Origin: Planococcus sp. CPCC 101016
GTDB lineage: Bacteria; Bacillota; Bacilli; Bacillales_A; Planococcaceae
Assembly: GCF_007859295.1 (NCBI RefSeq)
Contig: NZ_VOHB01000008.1
Location: 1 to 64,000, forward strand
DNA length: 64,000 nucleotides
Direction of reading: 5' to 3'
Shown here: positions 30,971 through 43,950 of the stretch, in pieces
How positions within the stretch are numbered: position 1 is the first letter of the stretch
How the letters are laid out: each line of letters starts with the position of its first letter
Made by a program: the position numbers and the translations under genes
The notes under the pieces: model-generated
What the model was told of the DNA's origin: nothing
Databases searched by the model: none
Seen by the model: the letters and a program-made list of their open reading frames with translations, nothing else

Positions 30971-30994
30971 GGAATAATAGGGCCCTATTATTCC
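30971..30994 (+). repeat. 24-bp perfect palindrome in the tuf leader
   Basis: GGAATAATAGGG is followed directly by its reverse complement CCCTATTATTCC, 12 bp per arm with no spacer. In RNA it would form a strong hairpin, extended by GCT/AGC beyond one bulged C. It lies about 8 bases after the predicted tuf start site and is not followed by a T-run. Confidence 0.9.
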
Positions 30995-31041
30995 AGCACT
31001 TCAAACAAACATTCACTTACATTTTGAGGAGGATTTTTCTA

Positions 31042-32229
31042 ATGGGAAAAGCTAAATTTGATCGTTCTAAAACGCACGCGAATATTGGTACAATTGGTCA
31101 CGTTGACCATGGTAAAACAACTTTGACTGCAGCAATCGCTACAGTTCTAGCTAAAAAATCAGGCGGGGAAGCTCGTTCTTACGCTCAAATCGACAACGCT
31201 CCTGAAGAAAAAGAGCGCGGTATCACAATCAATACTTCACACGTTGAGTATGAAACTGAAACTCGCCACTATGCACACGTAGATTGCCCTGGACACGCCG
31301 ATTATGTTAAAAACATGATCACTGGTGCTGCTCAAATGGACGGCGGGATCCTAGTAGTATCTGCTGCTGACGGCCCAATGCCACAAACTCGTGAGCACAT
31401 TCTTCTTTCACGTCAAGTTGGTGTTCCTTACCTAGTAGTATTCATGAACAAATGCGACATGGTAGATGACGAAGAACTTCTTGAACTAGTTGAAATGGAA
31501 GTCCGCGATCTTCTATCTGAATATGACTTCCCTGGCGATGACATTCCTGTCATCAAAGGATCTGCTCTTAAAGCTCTTGAAGGCGAAGCAGAATGGGAAG
31601 ATAAAATCGTTGAATTGATGAACGCGGTTGATGAGTACATCCCTACTCCACCACGTGATACTGACAAGCCATTCATGATGCCTGTTGAGGATGTATTCTC
31701 AATCACTGGCCGTGGTACTGTTGCTACTGGACGCGTTGAACGCGGACAAATCAAAATCGGTGATAACGTTGATATCATTGGTCTTACTGAAGAACCAAAA
31801 TCTACAACTGTAACTGGTGTAGAAATGTTCCGTAAATTGCTTGACTATGCTGAAGCTGGCGACAACATTGGTGCACTTCTTCGCGGAGTTTCTCGTGATG
31901 ACGTACAACGTGGACAAGTATTGGCTAAACCAGGCACAATCACTCCACACACTGAGTTTAAAGCTGAAGTTTATGTTCTTTCAAAAGAAGAGGGTGGACG
32001 TCACACTCCATTCTTCACAAACTACCGTCCGCAGTTCTACTTCCGTACAACTGATGTAACTGGTGTTTGTAACCTTCCTGAAGGTGTAGAAATGGTTATG
32101 CCTGGAGATAACATCGAAATGATCGTTTCTCTAATCTCTCCTATCGCACTTGAAGAAGGAACTAAGTTCTCTATCCGTGAGGGTGGACGTACTGTAGGCG
32201 CTGGCGTTGTTGCTACAATCACTAAGTAA
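31042..32229 (+). CDS. tuf: elongation factor Tu
   Basis: Delivers aminoacyl-tRNA to the ribosome; 395 residues. GHVDHGKTT, the switch region [29 protein letters not shown] and NKCD are present, and domains II-III are complete. ATG 31042 follows TGAGGAGGATTTTT. Codon usage is highly biased. Ends the str operon with a very strong terminator. In Bacillus rpsJ follows soon after; here about 11 kb is inserted. Confidence 0.97.
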   Translation: MGKAKFDRSKTHANIGTIGHVDHGKTTLTAAIATVLAKKSGGEARSYAQIDNAPEEKERGITINTSHVEYETETRHYAHVDCPGHADYVKNMITGAAQMDGGILVVSAADGPMPQTREHILLSRQVGVPYLVVFMNKCDMVDDEELLELVEMEVRDLLSEYDFPGDDIPVIKGSALKALEGEAEWEDKIVELMNAVDEYIPTPPRDTDKPFMMPVEDVFSITGRGTVATGRVERGQIKIGDNVDIIGLTEEPKSTTVTGVEMFRKLLDYAEAGDNIGALLRGVSRDDVQRGQVLAKPGTITPHTEFKAEVYVLSKEEGGRHTPFFTNYRPQFYFRTTDVTGVCNLPEGVEMVMPGDNIEMIVSLISPIALEEGTKFSIREGGRTVGAGVVATITK

Positions 32230-32250
32230 GATCTGCTAAGTGTTAATTTA

Positions 32251-32287
32251 AGACCCTGTCTCATTAAATGAGACAGGGTCTTTTTTT
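32251..32287 (+). terminator. str operon (tuf) terminator
   Basis: A 14-bp perfect stem (32251-32264 with 32268-32281, AGACCCTGTCTCA arms) with a 3-base loop and T7. Confidence 0.95.
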
Positions 32288-32450
32288 GTGCTGTGGCAAG
32301 GGGTACGACGAGTTTTTTTGAAAAATTATAGTGCGTTCATAAAATATTCAAACTTTTTAAAAAATCTGTTAAAGCCAGGTATACCAACAATGAAAACGGA
32401 TACATGGTTTGTGAATATTCAAAATTAATAAAAAAACAGTGTGAAGTTGA
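32288..32450 (+). other. intergenic region before ilvE
   Basis: AT-rich, no coding potential of note. It contains two copies of AATATTCAAA at 32343-32352 and 32414-32423, upstream of the ilvE promoter; they could be regulator sites (a CodY-like site is one guess, but the match to the CodY consensus is poor). Confidence 0.5.
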
Positions 32451-32479
32451 TTGACAGGCATGTAAATAGGCGATATGAT
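32451..32479 (+). promoter_or_regulatory. promoter of ilvE
   Basis: TTGACA (32451-32456), a 17-base spacer and TATGAT (32474-32479): near-consensus sigma-A. Start near 32486 gives a leader of about 70 bases. Confidence 0.8.
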
Positions 32480-32554
32480 AGCAACAATTTACAAGACGCA
32501 AACAGAATTCGATATATTGCATATTATAAAACTTTCGAGAAAGAAGTGGACATC

Positions 32555-33454
32555 ATGAGCGAACAAGTAATTTATTTAAATGGTGAATTCGTTAAAAAGG
32601 AAGACGCTAAAATTTCAGTTTATGATCACGGTTTTTTATACGGTGATGGTGTGTTCGAGGGAATCCGTTCTTATAACGGAAACGTCTTTCGGCTGGAAGA
32701 ACATCTAGAGCGGCTTTACGATTCAGCAAAATCCGTGATGCTCGAGATTCCACATACTTTTGAGGAAATGGTTGAAATTGTTGTCCAAACGCTTAGAGAG
32801 AATAAATTCAAGGATGCTTATATTCGACTGATCGTTTCACGGGGAGTTGGAAACCTTGGATTGGATCCATATAGCTGCTCACATCCAAGTGTAATTGTAA
32901 TAGCAGAGCCTTTATCGTTATTTCCTAAATCAATGTATGAGACAGGGATTGAAATTGTATCGGTTGCTACACGGAGAAGCCGTTCAGACGTATTAAGTCC
33001 AAAGGTAAAATCATTGAACTACATGAATAATATTTTGGTGAAACTGGAAGCTCATCTAGCAGGTGTTTCTGAAGCACTCATGTTGAACGATCAAGGTTAT
33101 GTAGCCGAAGGTTCAGCGGATAACATCTTCATTGTCCGCAAGAATAAATTATTAACGCCTCCAGGTTATGTAGGAGCGCTTGAAGGGATAACACGCAATG
33201 CGATTATGGATGTAGCGGCAGAAAAAGGTTATGACATTCAAGAAGGTGTTTTTACTAGACACGATGTGTACGTAGCGGATGAGGTGTTCCTGACAGGTAC
33301 GGCTGCTGAAGTAATTGCCGTAGTAAAAGTGGATGGCCGAGTAATTGGCGAAGGGAAACCGGGGCCAGTAACAAATGATTTGCTTGAATCATTTAGAGAA
33401 CTTGTCCAGAACGATGGCGTAAAAGTTTATTCAGACCATTTAAATGTAGTGTAA
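32555..33454 (+). CDS. ilvE: branched-chain amino-acid aminotransferase
   Basis: PLP-dependent fold-type IV aminotransferase that makes or breaks Val, Ile and Leu; 299 residues. YDHGFLYGDGVFEGIR and RLEEHLERLYDSA are typical. The PLP lysine lies in SPKVKSLNYMNNIL, and the cofactor-phosphate loop in AEGSADNIF and TGTAAEVIAV. ATG 32555 gives the family N-terminus MSEQVIYLNGEF; the preceding ribosome site (GAAAGAAGTGG) is modest. It lies upstream of the Ile T-box, so its own promoter may free it from that control. D-amino-acid transaminases are related but less likely. Confidence 0.93.
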   Translation: MSEQVIYLNGEFVKKEDAKISVYDHGFLYGDGVFEGIRSYNGNVFRLEEHLERLYDSAKSVMLEIPHTFEEMVEIVVQTLRENKFKDAYIRLIVSRGVGNLGLDPYSCSHPSVIVIAEPLSLFPKSMYETGIEIVSVATRRSRSDVLSPKVKSLNYMNNILVKLEAHLAGVSEALMLNDQGYVAEGSADNIFIVRKNKLLTPPGYVGALEGITRNAIMDVAAEKGYDIQEGVFTRHDVYVADEVFLTGTAAEVIAVVKVDGRVIGEGKPGPVTNDLLESFRELVQNDGVKVYSDHLNVV

Positions 33455-33493
33455 AAAATCGGTTAAATAAATTGAATATTAGTTCAACTCAAT

Positions 33494-33781
33494 GACGAGG
33501 TTAAAGTAATTGGAAACTGTATTTACAGAGAGCCGGTATAGGTGGAAGCCGGTAATACAACCATTTACGACATCCCCTCTGAGTGGATTGCTGAAAAGCT
33601 TCGGCTGTTTAGGTAGTTCCGGTGACTTGCAAGTTAAAAGACATCGTTATCAGCGGATAGGCAATGCTTATCCATGAGGCTGCGGTTGCGCAGTGAAATA
33701 GGGTGGTACCATGAAGCTTTTTCATCCCTATGCGAAGAACATGTTTCTTTGTGTAGGGATGAAAAAGCTTCTTTGTTTTTA
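33494..33781 (+). promoter_or_regulatory. Ile-specific T-box leader upstream of ilvB
   Basis: Stem I opens with GACGAGG (33494-33500) and AGTA (33505-33508). The specifier codon is ATC (Ile) at 33572-33574, six bases before GAG, aligning with the Cys T-box. The T-box core is GGGTGGTACCATG (33701-33713). The usual CCGCG is replaced by CCATG, and the partner arm (GCTT at 33666-33669 and CATG at 33673-33676) fits the change. The terminator is an 18-bp perfect stem (33713-33730 with 33754-33771) that can extend inward, then a T-rich tail. Confidence 0.92.
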
Positions 33782-33815
33782 TTCCACCGGAGACTTAGAA
33801 AAGGAGGCGGAAGGA

Positions 33816-35539
33816 TTGGGAGTAAACGTACAGGTAAGAGAAGAAGTTAAACAGCAGCTGACAGGTAATGGTGCAGACGTACTGATTCAATCTTTGAAAG
33901 GTCAGGGTGTAGAAATCATTTTCGGATATCCGGGAGGCGCGGTGCTGCCAATTTATGACGCCTTGCATAAAAACCCCATACGCCACGTATTAGCCAGACA
34001 TGAACAAGGTGCAATCCACGCGGCTGAGGGATATGCAAGAGTTTCCGGTAAGACTGGAGTCGTCCTTGCTACATCGGGACCAGGAGCTACAAATTTAGTT
34101 ACAGGTATAGCGGATGCCATGCTGGATTCCTTGCCGCTGGTCATCTTCACGGGTCAGGTTGCAACTTCAGTTATTGGAACAGATGCTTTCCAGGAAGCAG
34201 ATATTATCGGCATCACACAACCAATTACGAAACATAATTATCAAGTGAAAAAAGTGGCGGATTTGCCAAGAATTATAAAAGAGGCATTTTACATTGCTTC
34301 TACTGGACGACCAGGACCGGTTCTGGTCGACATCCCAAAAAATATCGCAACTGAATTATTCTTATCCAATAAAGAAGAAGAGGCTGTATACTTGCCGGGC
34401 TATCAACCAACAACAAACCCGAACTACCTGCAGATCCAAAAAGCTGCTCAGTTGTTATCACAAGCGAAAAAGCCATTGATCTTAGCGGGAGCCGGTGTAC
34501 TTGCCGCAAAAGCAACAGATGAACTAAGAACTTTCTCGGAACGGCATCAAATTCCGATTACCAATACATTGCTGGGGCTCGGCAGCATCGCTGGCGAACA
34601 CGAACTATTCTTAGGAATGGCTGGCATGCACGGAACTTATACAGCTAATACAGCAATTTGCGACTGCGATGTATTGATGAACATTGGTGCACGATTCGAT
34701 GACCGGTTGACTGGGAATCTTGCTCACTTTGCACCTAATGCACAAGTGATCCATATCGATATCGATCCAGCAGAAATCGGTAAAAATGTTCCTACAGCAA
34801 TTCCGATTGTTGCAGATGCTAAAGAAGCATTGGTTCAATTGCTTAACCAATCGTTTGAAAGCCCAGACACTACTCAATGGTTAACCGAATTAACCGGCAA
34901 CAAAGATGAATATCCACTTCAGTATCACGTGAAAGGCCGCGAAGGCATCCTTCCTCAACAGGCGGTTGAATTGATTCATCGTTTGACCGGAGGCAATGCG
35001 GTCGTAACTACTGATGTGGGTCAGCATCAAATGTGGGCTGCTCAATATTACCGCTTTAATAATCCTCATAACTGGGTTACATCAGGCGGACTAGGGACAA
35101 TGGGCTTTGGGTTCCCGGCAGCCATCGGCGCACAATTAGCAAAACCCGATGAGCAAGTCATCTCCATTGTTGGAGATGCCGGATTCCAAATGACTTTGCA
35201 GGAGCTGTCTTTGCTTCAAGAGCTTCGTCTCCCGGTCAAGATTGTTATCTTGAACAATCAAAGTCTGGGGATGGTAAGACAGTGGCAGGAAACATTCTAC
35301 GAAGGACGTTATTCGCAATCGTTGATTCCTGTTCAACCGAACTTTGTGAAGCTCGCTGAAGCTTACGACATTAAAGGGTACAAAGTGGAAACGATGGAAG
35401 AAGCAGAAGCGGTTTTCGCAGAAGCATTTAATTCAAACGAGCCAGCCTTGATTGATTGCCGAGTGGTGCAGCTGGAATCTGTATATCCGATGGTTGCGCC
35501 TGGCAAAGGCTTGAATGAAATGATCGGAGTGAAAGGCGA

Positions 35540-35543
<4 letters not shown>
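33816..35543 (+). CDS. ilvB: acetolactate synthase large (catalytic) subunit
   Basis: ThDP-dependent first common step of branched-chain synthesis: two pyruvate to acetolactate, or pyruvate plus 2-oxobutyrate. 575 residues. [13 protein letters not shown] and the catalytic glutamate in [18 protein letters not shown] are present, as is the ThDP motif GDAG...[15 protein letters not shown] 33816 has AAGGAGG 8 bases upstream and yields M-G-V-N-V-Q-V, the family start. The open frame runs back through the T-box terminator, but those codons are not family-like. Stop overlaps ilvH. Confidence 0.95.
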
Positions 35544-38644
<3,101 letters not shown>

Positions 38645-38675
38645 AAAGAACAGATCAAAAGAGGAGGAATTTAAA

Positions 38676-39776
38676 ATGAAAAAAACAATAGCGGTATTGC
38701 CAGGAGACGGAATCGGACCAGAAGTAACAGATGCAGCGGTAAAGGTGCTGCAATCCATCGCAATGCGTTATGGACATACTTTTCATTTGAAGCACGCGGC
38801 AATCGGAGGTACCGCGGTTGATCAATTCGATAACCCGCTGCCTCAGCAAACTATTGATGTTTGCGAAGCGAGTGACGCGATTCTCCTCGGTGCGGTCGGA
38901 GGAACAAAATGGGACAGCAATCCTGCTCACCTGCGTCCTGAAAAAGGACTTTTGAACATCCGTAAGCATTTCGATTTGTTTGCCAATATCCGCCCTGTCA
39001 AAGCGGTGCCTGCATTGCTGGCTTCTTCTCCATTAAAAGAAGAAGTAGCGAAAGAAGTGGACATGGTCATTGTCCGTGAATTGACGAGCGGTCTGTATTT
39101 CGGAGAACCGAAGCGCCGGTCGGAAAAATCAGCGGTGGATACCTTGGTTTATACAAGACAGGAAATCGAACGCATTGTAAATCAAGCATTTGAAATTGCC
39201 CGTACACGCAGAGGCAAAGTGACTTCGGTCGATAAAGCCAATGTACTGGAAACCAGTAAACTATGGCGTGAAGTTGTAGAAGAGCGCCGTAAAGCTTATC
39301 CGGATATTGAAGTGGAGCATATGCTGGTCGATTCAGCTGCAATGAAACTGATCACCGATCCGCGTGCTTTCGATGTTATGGTAACGGAGAATATGTTTGG
39401 TGACATCTTGAGCGACGAAGCTTCAGTGATCACCGGTTCACTTGGCATGCTGCCATCTGCGAGCATCCGTTCAGACGGCTTCGGGCTTTACGAACCCGTA
39501 CACGGTTCAGCACCGGATATCGCAGGACAAAATAAAGCGAATCCATCGGCTGCCATCCTGTCGGTCGCGATGATGTTCAAGCATTCATTCGGCCTTCATA
39601 CAGAAGCTGCAGCTATTGAGAAAGCGGTTATGGGAGTTCTCGAAGACGGCTATTGCACAGGTGACTTGGCTGGGCATGGGAAACGTGTAGTTTCTACTGA
39701 TCGATTTGTAACGAAAGTGGTAGAAGAATTGGAAAGAGAATTTGTATCAGAACACATTATGTATTCTTATGTATAA
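38676..39776 (+). CDS. leuB: 3-isopropylmalate dehydrogenase
   Basis: Third leucine step: NAD-dependent oxidative decarboxylation of 3-isopropylmalate. 366 residues. LPGDGIGPEV (8-17), the substrate loop and metal-binding DILSDEASVITGSLGMLPSAS are present. ATG 38676 follows GAGGAGG; upstream in-frame codons overlap leuA and lack a start signal. 31 bases after leuA and 18 bases before leuC. Confidence 0.96.
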   Translation: MKKTIAVLPGDGIGPEVTDAAVKVLQSIAMRYGHTFHLKHAAIGGTAVDQFDNPLPQQTIDVCEASDAILLGAVGGTKWDSNPAHLRPEKGLLNIRKHFDLFANIRPVKAVPALLASSPLKEEVAKEVDMVIVRELTSGLYFGEPKRRSEKSAVDTLVYTRQEIERIVNQAFEIARTRRGKVTSVDKANVLETSKLWREVVEERRKAYPDIEVEHMLVDSAAMKLITDPRAFDVMVTENMFGDILSDEASVITGSLGMLPSASIRSDGFGLYEPVHGSAPDIAGQNKANPSAAILSVAMMFKHSFGLHTEAAAIEKAVMGVLEDGYCTGDLAGHGKRVVSTDRFVTKVVEELEREFVSEHIMYSYV

Positions 39777-39794
39777 GTGAAAGGAGCGGTTCGC

Positions 39795-41213
39795 ATGGCA
39801 AAAACAATCATAGAGAAAATTTGGGAACAACATATCGTCTTCGAAGAGAAAGGCAAGCCGGACCTGCTATATATTGATCTTCATTTATTGCATGAGGTGA
39901 CATCTCCGCAAGCGTTTGAAGGGCTTCGGCTGAACGGAAGAAAAGTTCGCCGTCCCGACCTTTGCTTCGCAACCATGGACCATAATGTTCCGACAAGAAA
40001 CCGGGAGACGATTACGGATCCCATTTCGCGGAAGCAAATTAAAACTTTGCAAGACAATTGTGATGAATTCGGTGTGCCGCTTGCAGGCATCAATCATCCA
40101 GACCAAGGGATTGTGCATGTCATTGGCCCGGAACTGGGCTTGACACAACCTGGCAAGACCATCGTCTGCGGTGACAGCCATACTTCGACGCATGGTGCCT
40201 TTGGTGCATTGGCGTTCGGAATCGGTACTAGTGAAGTAGAGCATGTCCTGTCCACTCAGACTTTATGGCAATCAAAGCCGAAAACCATGGAAGTGCGGAT
40301 TGACGGCAAGCTAGGTTTTGGCGTTTCTTCTAAAGACGTCATCTTGGCTATTATTTCGAAATTCGGCATCGACATGGGAACAGGCTATATTATGGAGTAC
40401 ACGGGTGAAGCGATCCGTGGTTTATCGATGGAAGAACGCATGACCATCTGCAATATGTCAATTGAAGCCGGTGCGCGGGCAGGCTTGATCAGTCCGGATG
40501 AAACAACGGTGGAATATTTGAGAGGGCGCAGACACGTGCCTGAAGGTGAAGCGTTTGAAAAAGAAGCTGCCCGTTGGCTGGCTCTTGCAACAGATGAAGG
40601 TGCGCAGTACGACGCGACAGTTACCATTCATGCAGATGAGATTTCTCCATTCGTAACGTGGGGCACTAACCCTTCAATGGGTTCAGGCATTGCGGAACGC
40701 GTCCCGTCTGCTGCTGATTACGATAAACAGTCAGATAGAGATGCGTTGAAGCAAGCATTGGCCTATATGCACCTAGAAGAAGGAACGCCGCTTACTTCTA
40801 TTGATATCCAACATGTGTTTATTGGTTCTTGCACAAACGCACGCCTCGGCGATTTGCGCGCAGCGAGTGAAATTGTCAAAGGCAAAAAAGTACATCCGTC
40901 CGTAACGGCAATTGTCGTTCCTGGATCTGAAACGGTCAAACGTGCAGCTGAACAGGAAGGGTTGGACCAAGTCTTTCTTGAAGCGGGCTTTGAGTGGCGT
41001 GAGACAGGCTGCAGTATGTGCCTAGCAATGAATGAGGACTCGGTGCCTGCAGGCGAACGCTGTGCATCTACTTCCAACCGGAATTTCGAAGGACGCCAAG
41101 GAGCGGGATCGATGACGCACCTGGTGAGCCCCGTCATGGCAGCTGCCGCTGCGATTGAAGGTCACTTGACCGATGTCCGTAATTATATGAAAGAGCCGGT
41201 ACCATCAGCATGA
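39795..41213 (+). CDS. leuC: 3-isopropylmalate dehydratase large subunit
   Basis: Aconitase-family isomerase, second leucine step, with LeuD. 472 residues. Iron-sulfur ligands are visible: the cysteine in [16 protein letters not shown] and the pair in [38 protein letters not shown] is also typical. ATG 39795 follows AAGGAGCGG; a GTG at 39777 is a poorer choice. Confidence 0.96.
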   Translation: MAKTIIEKIWEQHIVFEEKGKPDLLYIDLHLLHEVTSPQAFEGLRLNGRKVRRPDLCFATMDHNVPTRNRETITDPISRKQIKTLQDNCDEFGVPLAGINHPDQGIVHVIGPELGLTQPGKTIVCGDSHTSTHGAFGALAFGIGTSEVEHVLSTQTLWQSKPKTMEVRIDGKLGFGVSSKDVILAIISKFGIDMGTGYIMEYTGEAIRGLSMEERMTICNMSIEAGARAGLISPDETTVEYLRGRRHVPEGEAFEKEAARWLALATDEGAQYDATVTIHADEISPFVTWGTNPSMGSGIAERVPSAADYDKQSDRDALKQALAYMHLEEGTPLTSIDIQHVFIGSCTNARLGDLRAASEIVKGKKVHPSVTAIVVPGSETVKRAAEQEGLDQVFLEAGFEWRETGCSMCLAMNEDSVPAGERCASTSNRNFEGRQGAGSMTHLVSPVMAAAAAIEGHLTDVRNYMKEPVPSA

Positions 41214-41238
41214 CAGACAGAAATGAGGAGGCCTATCG

Positions 41239-41829
41239 ATGAAACCGATCAATAAAATCTCAAGCGTTTTGACTCCGCTTGAACGAAAAAACGTAGATAC
41301 TGACCAAATCATCTCAAAAGAGTTTCTGAAGCGTATTGAACGAACGGGATTCGGCAAATACCTATTTTATCATTGGCGCTTTCATGCTGATGGAACACCG
41401 ATAGAAGACTTTGTTCTGAATGACCCTCGATTCAACGACTCCGAAATTCTGGTCGCACAAGAAAATTTCGGTTGCGGTTCTTCTCGTGAACATGCTCCGT
41501 GGGCGATTTTAGATTACGGCTTCCGTGTAGTCATCGCTCCCAGTTATGCAGACATCTTCTATAACAACTGTGTGAAAAATGGCATTTTGCCAATCCGCTT
41601 AAAGGATCAGGAGGTCAATGAGCTGCTAGATAAGGGACAGCGTGAGGAGTTCAAGTTGGAAATCAACTTGGCCGATCAGACTGTCACTGGACAGGACGGC
41701 ATACGCTATGAATTTGATATTGACCCTTATTGGAAAGAAATGCTGCTGAAGGGCTGGGATGAAATCGCGTTGACGTTCCAGTACGATGCCTATATCGCGG
41801 CTTATGAAGAAAGGCAGCGGCGGGCTTAA
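41239..41829 (+). CDS. leuD: 3-isopropylmalate dehydratase small subunit
   Basis: Swivel-domain partner of LeuC, 196 residues. NVDTDQIISKEFL and NFGCGSSREHAPWAI are the family signatures. ATG 41239 follows GAGGAGG. Last gene of the ilvBHC-leuABCD unit, followed by a terminator. ilvD and ilvA, often in such operons, are not in this window. Confidence 0.96.
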   Translation: MKPINKISSVLTPLERKNVDTDQIISKEFLKRIERTGFGKYLFYHWRFHADGTPIEDFVLNDPRFNDSEILVAQENFGCGSSREHAPWAILDYGFRVVIAPSYADIFYNNCVKNGILPIRLKDQEVNELLDKGQREEFKLEINLADQTVTGQDGIRYEFDIDPYWKEMLLKGWDEIALTFQYDAYIAAYEERQRRA

Positions 41830-41867
41830 TGGAGTACAGGTAAACAACTTGATAAGTCTTTTTAAGA

Positions 41868-41905
41868 AGACCTTTTACGTAAACCGTAGAAGGTCTTTGT
41901 TTTTG
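41868..41905 (+). terminator. ilv-leu operon terminator
   Basis: A 12-bp stem AGACCTTTTACG (41868-41879) with CGTAGAAGGTCT (41885-41896), one G-T pair, a 5-base loop, then TTGTTTTT. Confidence 0.9.
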
Positions 41906-41940
41906 GATTTTTTATCTGCAAACAAATCAGCAATAGGCTG

Positions 41941-41969
41941 TTGACAAGCTTTTCGCGTTTTGTTAATTT
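41941..41969 (+). promoter_or_regulatory. promoter of the YuiF-type transporter
   Basis: TTGACA (41941-41946), a 17-base spacer and TAATTT (41964-41969) with a TGT extension. Confidence 0.65.
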
Positions 41970-42015
41970 AAAGTGTGTACTTTAACGCTTTAGCAAACTA
42001 AAGGAGAGTTTATTT

Positions 42016-43338
42016 ATGAATGCAGTTATTATCGCTGTCTTAGTCATGCTCGTATTGAGCTTATTGCGTGTGAATGTCGTCTTTGCTTTATTGATTGGGG
42101 CGCTTGCAGGTGGATTGAGCGGCGGATTATCCTTTGTGGACACATTAACCTCATTTACAGACGGGTTAGGGGAAGGGGCAACCATTGCGCTCAGCTACGC
42201 CATGCTCGGTGGATTTGCCGTAGCGATTTCACGCACGGGCATACCGGAGCTTCTTGTTTCAGGAGTTCTAAAGCTAGTCAATAAAGACGGAGAGGCGACA
42301 CGGGAAAATTTAGCGAAAGCCCTCATCATCATCGCGCTGCTGGCGATGGCTATCTTCTCGCAAAACCTGATTCCGATTCACATCGCTTTTATTCCTTTAT
42401 TGGTTCCACCGATTTTGCACATTTTAAATGAGCTGCGGATTGATCGCCGACTGATTGCGGCCGTTCTGACTTTTGGTCTGACTGCTCCTTATATTTTATT
42501 GCCATACGGCTTCGGATTGATTTTCCATGAGATAGTCTTTACGCAGATGGAACTTGCAGGTCTGACGATCGACATGGCTGACATTCCAAAAGCGATGGCG
42601 ATTCCTGTAGCCGGCTTATTGGTGGGATTGATCATCGCGGTGTTCATCTCCTACCGCAAGCCGCGTGAATATCGCAAAACCTCTTCTACTATAGAAGGAA
42701 CTTTGAAAAAGACGGCTTCAACGAAAGATGTCATCGTCACGATCGTGGCACTGATCGCCGCATTGTATGCCCAGATTCAGACGGATTCAATGATCATCGG
42801 AGCGCTTGCCGGGATCTTGGTGCTATATGTCTTTGGCGCAATGAAATGGCGCGAAGCTGACGAAGTCCTTACGGAAGGTATGCGCATGATGGCCTTTATT
42901 GGGTTTGTTATGATTACGGCAAATGGCTTCGCTTCGGTCATACAGGCGACAGGAGCTGTCGAGCCGCTGGTTGACAGTGTATCAGAACTATTTGCAGGCA
43001 ATAAGGGCATTGCGGCATTAGCAATGCTTGTCGTCGGCTTGTTTGTGACGATGGGCATCGGTTCATCGTTTGCCACGATTCCGATCATCGCTGCCATCTT
43101 CGTACCGTTGAGTTTAGAATTCGAATTCTCGACGATGGCGATCATTGCTTTGATCGGCACCGCGGGAGCACTGGGTGATGCGGGTTCGCCAGCTTCTGAT
43201 TCAACGCTTGGCCCAACAGCCGGCTTGAATGTGGATGGACAGCATAATCACATCTGGGATACCTGTGTTCCCACCTTCCTTCACTACAATATTCCATTAG
43301 TAATTTTCGGTTGGATTGCCGCTATGATATTGGGCTAA
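42016..43338 (+). CDS. Na+/H+ antiporter family membrane protein (YuiF type)
   Basis: 440 residues, about a dozen membrane helices with few charged loops; one cytosolic-type loop (SYRKPREYRKTSST) sits near 212-230. The sequence begins MNAVIIAVLVMLVLSLLRVN and resembles B. subtilis YuiF, assigned to the Na+/H+ antiporter (NhaC-like, ion-transporter superfamily) group. The true substrate is not established; amino-acid transport has also been considered for relatives. ATG 42016 follows AAAGGAGAG. Monocistronic, with its own promoter and a terminator that overlaps the S10 operon promoter. Its location next to the ilv-leu operon may be chance. Confidence 0.85.
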   Translation: MNAVIIAVLVMLVLSLLRVNVVFALLIGALAGGLSGGLSFVDTLTSFTDGLGEGATIALSYAMLGGFAVAISRTGIPELLVSGVLKLVNKDGEATRENLAKALIIIALLAMAIFSQNLIPIHIAFIPLLVPPILHILNELRIDRRLIAAVLTFGLTAPYILLPYGFGLIFHEIVFTQMELAGLTIDMADIPKAMAIPVAGLLVGLIIAVFISYRKPREYRKTSSTIEGTLKKTASTKDVIVTIVALIAALYAQIQTDSMIIGALAGILVLYVFGAMKWREADEVLTEGMRMMAFIGFVMITANGFASVIQATGAVEPLVDSVSELFAGNKGIAALAMLVVGLFVTMGIGSSFATIPIIAAIFVPLSLEFEFSTMAIIALIGTAGALGDAGSPASDSTLGPTAGLNVDGQHNHIWDTCVPTFLHYNIPLVIFGWIAAMILG

Positions 43339-43412
43339 GCTCGAAATGTTCGGACTATTACCATCAGGCTTGAAGTTCTAAAATATCCTGTTATACTAAT
43401 AAAAGCGAATTG

Positions 43413-43455
43413 AAAAGAATTTCGTGGAAACACTTGCGGAATTCTTTTTTCTTTT
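43413..43455 (+). terminator. terminator of the YuiF-type gene
   Basis: AAAAGAATTTCG (43413-43424) pairs with CGGAATTCTTTT (43437-43448), one G-T pair, with further weak pairing inside, then TTCTTTT. Its 3' arm contains the -35 of the next promoter. Confidence 0.75.
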
Positions 43456-43462
43456 GTATAAT
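43434..43462 (+). promoter_or_regulatory. promoter of the S10 operon
   Basis: TTGCGG (43434-43439), a 17-base spacer and a perfect TATAAT (43457-43462). The -35 lies in the 3' arm of the preceding terminator. Confidence 0.78.
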
Positions 43463-43469
43463 GGTGAAT

Positions 43470-43902
<433 letters not shown>

Positions 43903-43950
43903 TCGGTAAACGAAATAGAAAACATAAATAACCACAGGAGGTGTGACAAC

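Noticed and set aside
30961-31041. Upstream in-frame TTG start for tuf
   Set aside because: The region is promoter leader and palindrome; ATG 31042 has a strong ribosome site and gives the conserved EF-Tu start.
33711-33815. In-frame extension of ilvB back to ATG 33711
   Set aside because: These codons lie in the T-box terminator stem and have no ribosome site. TTG 33816 has AAGGAGG and the family N-terminus.
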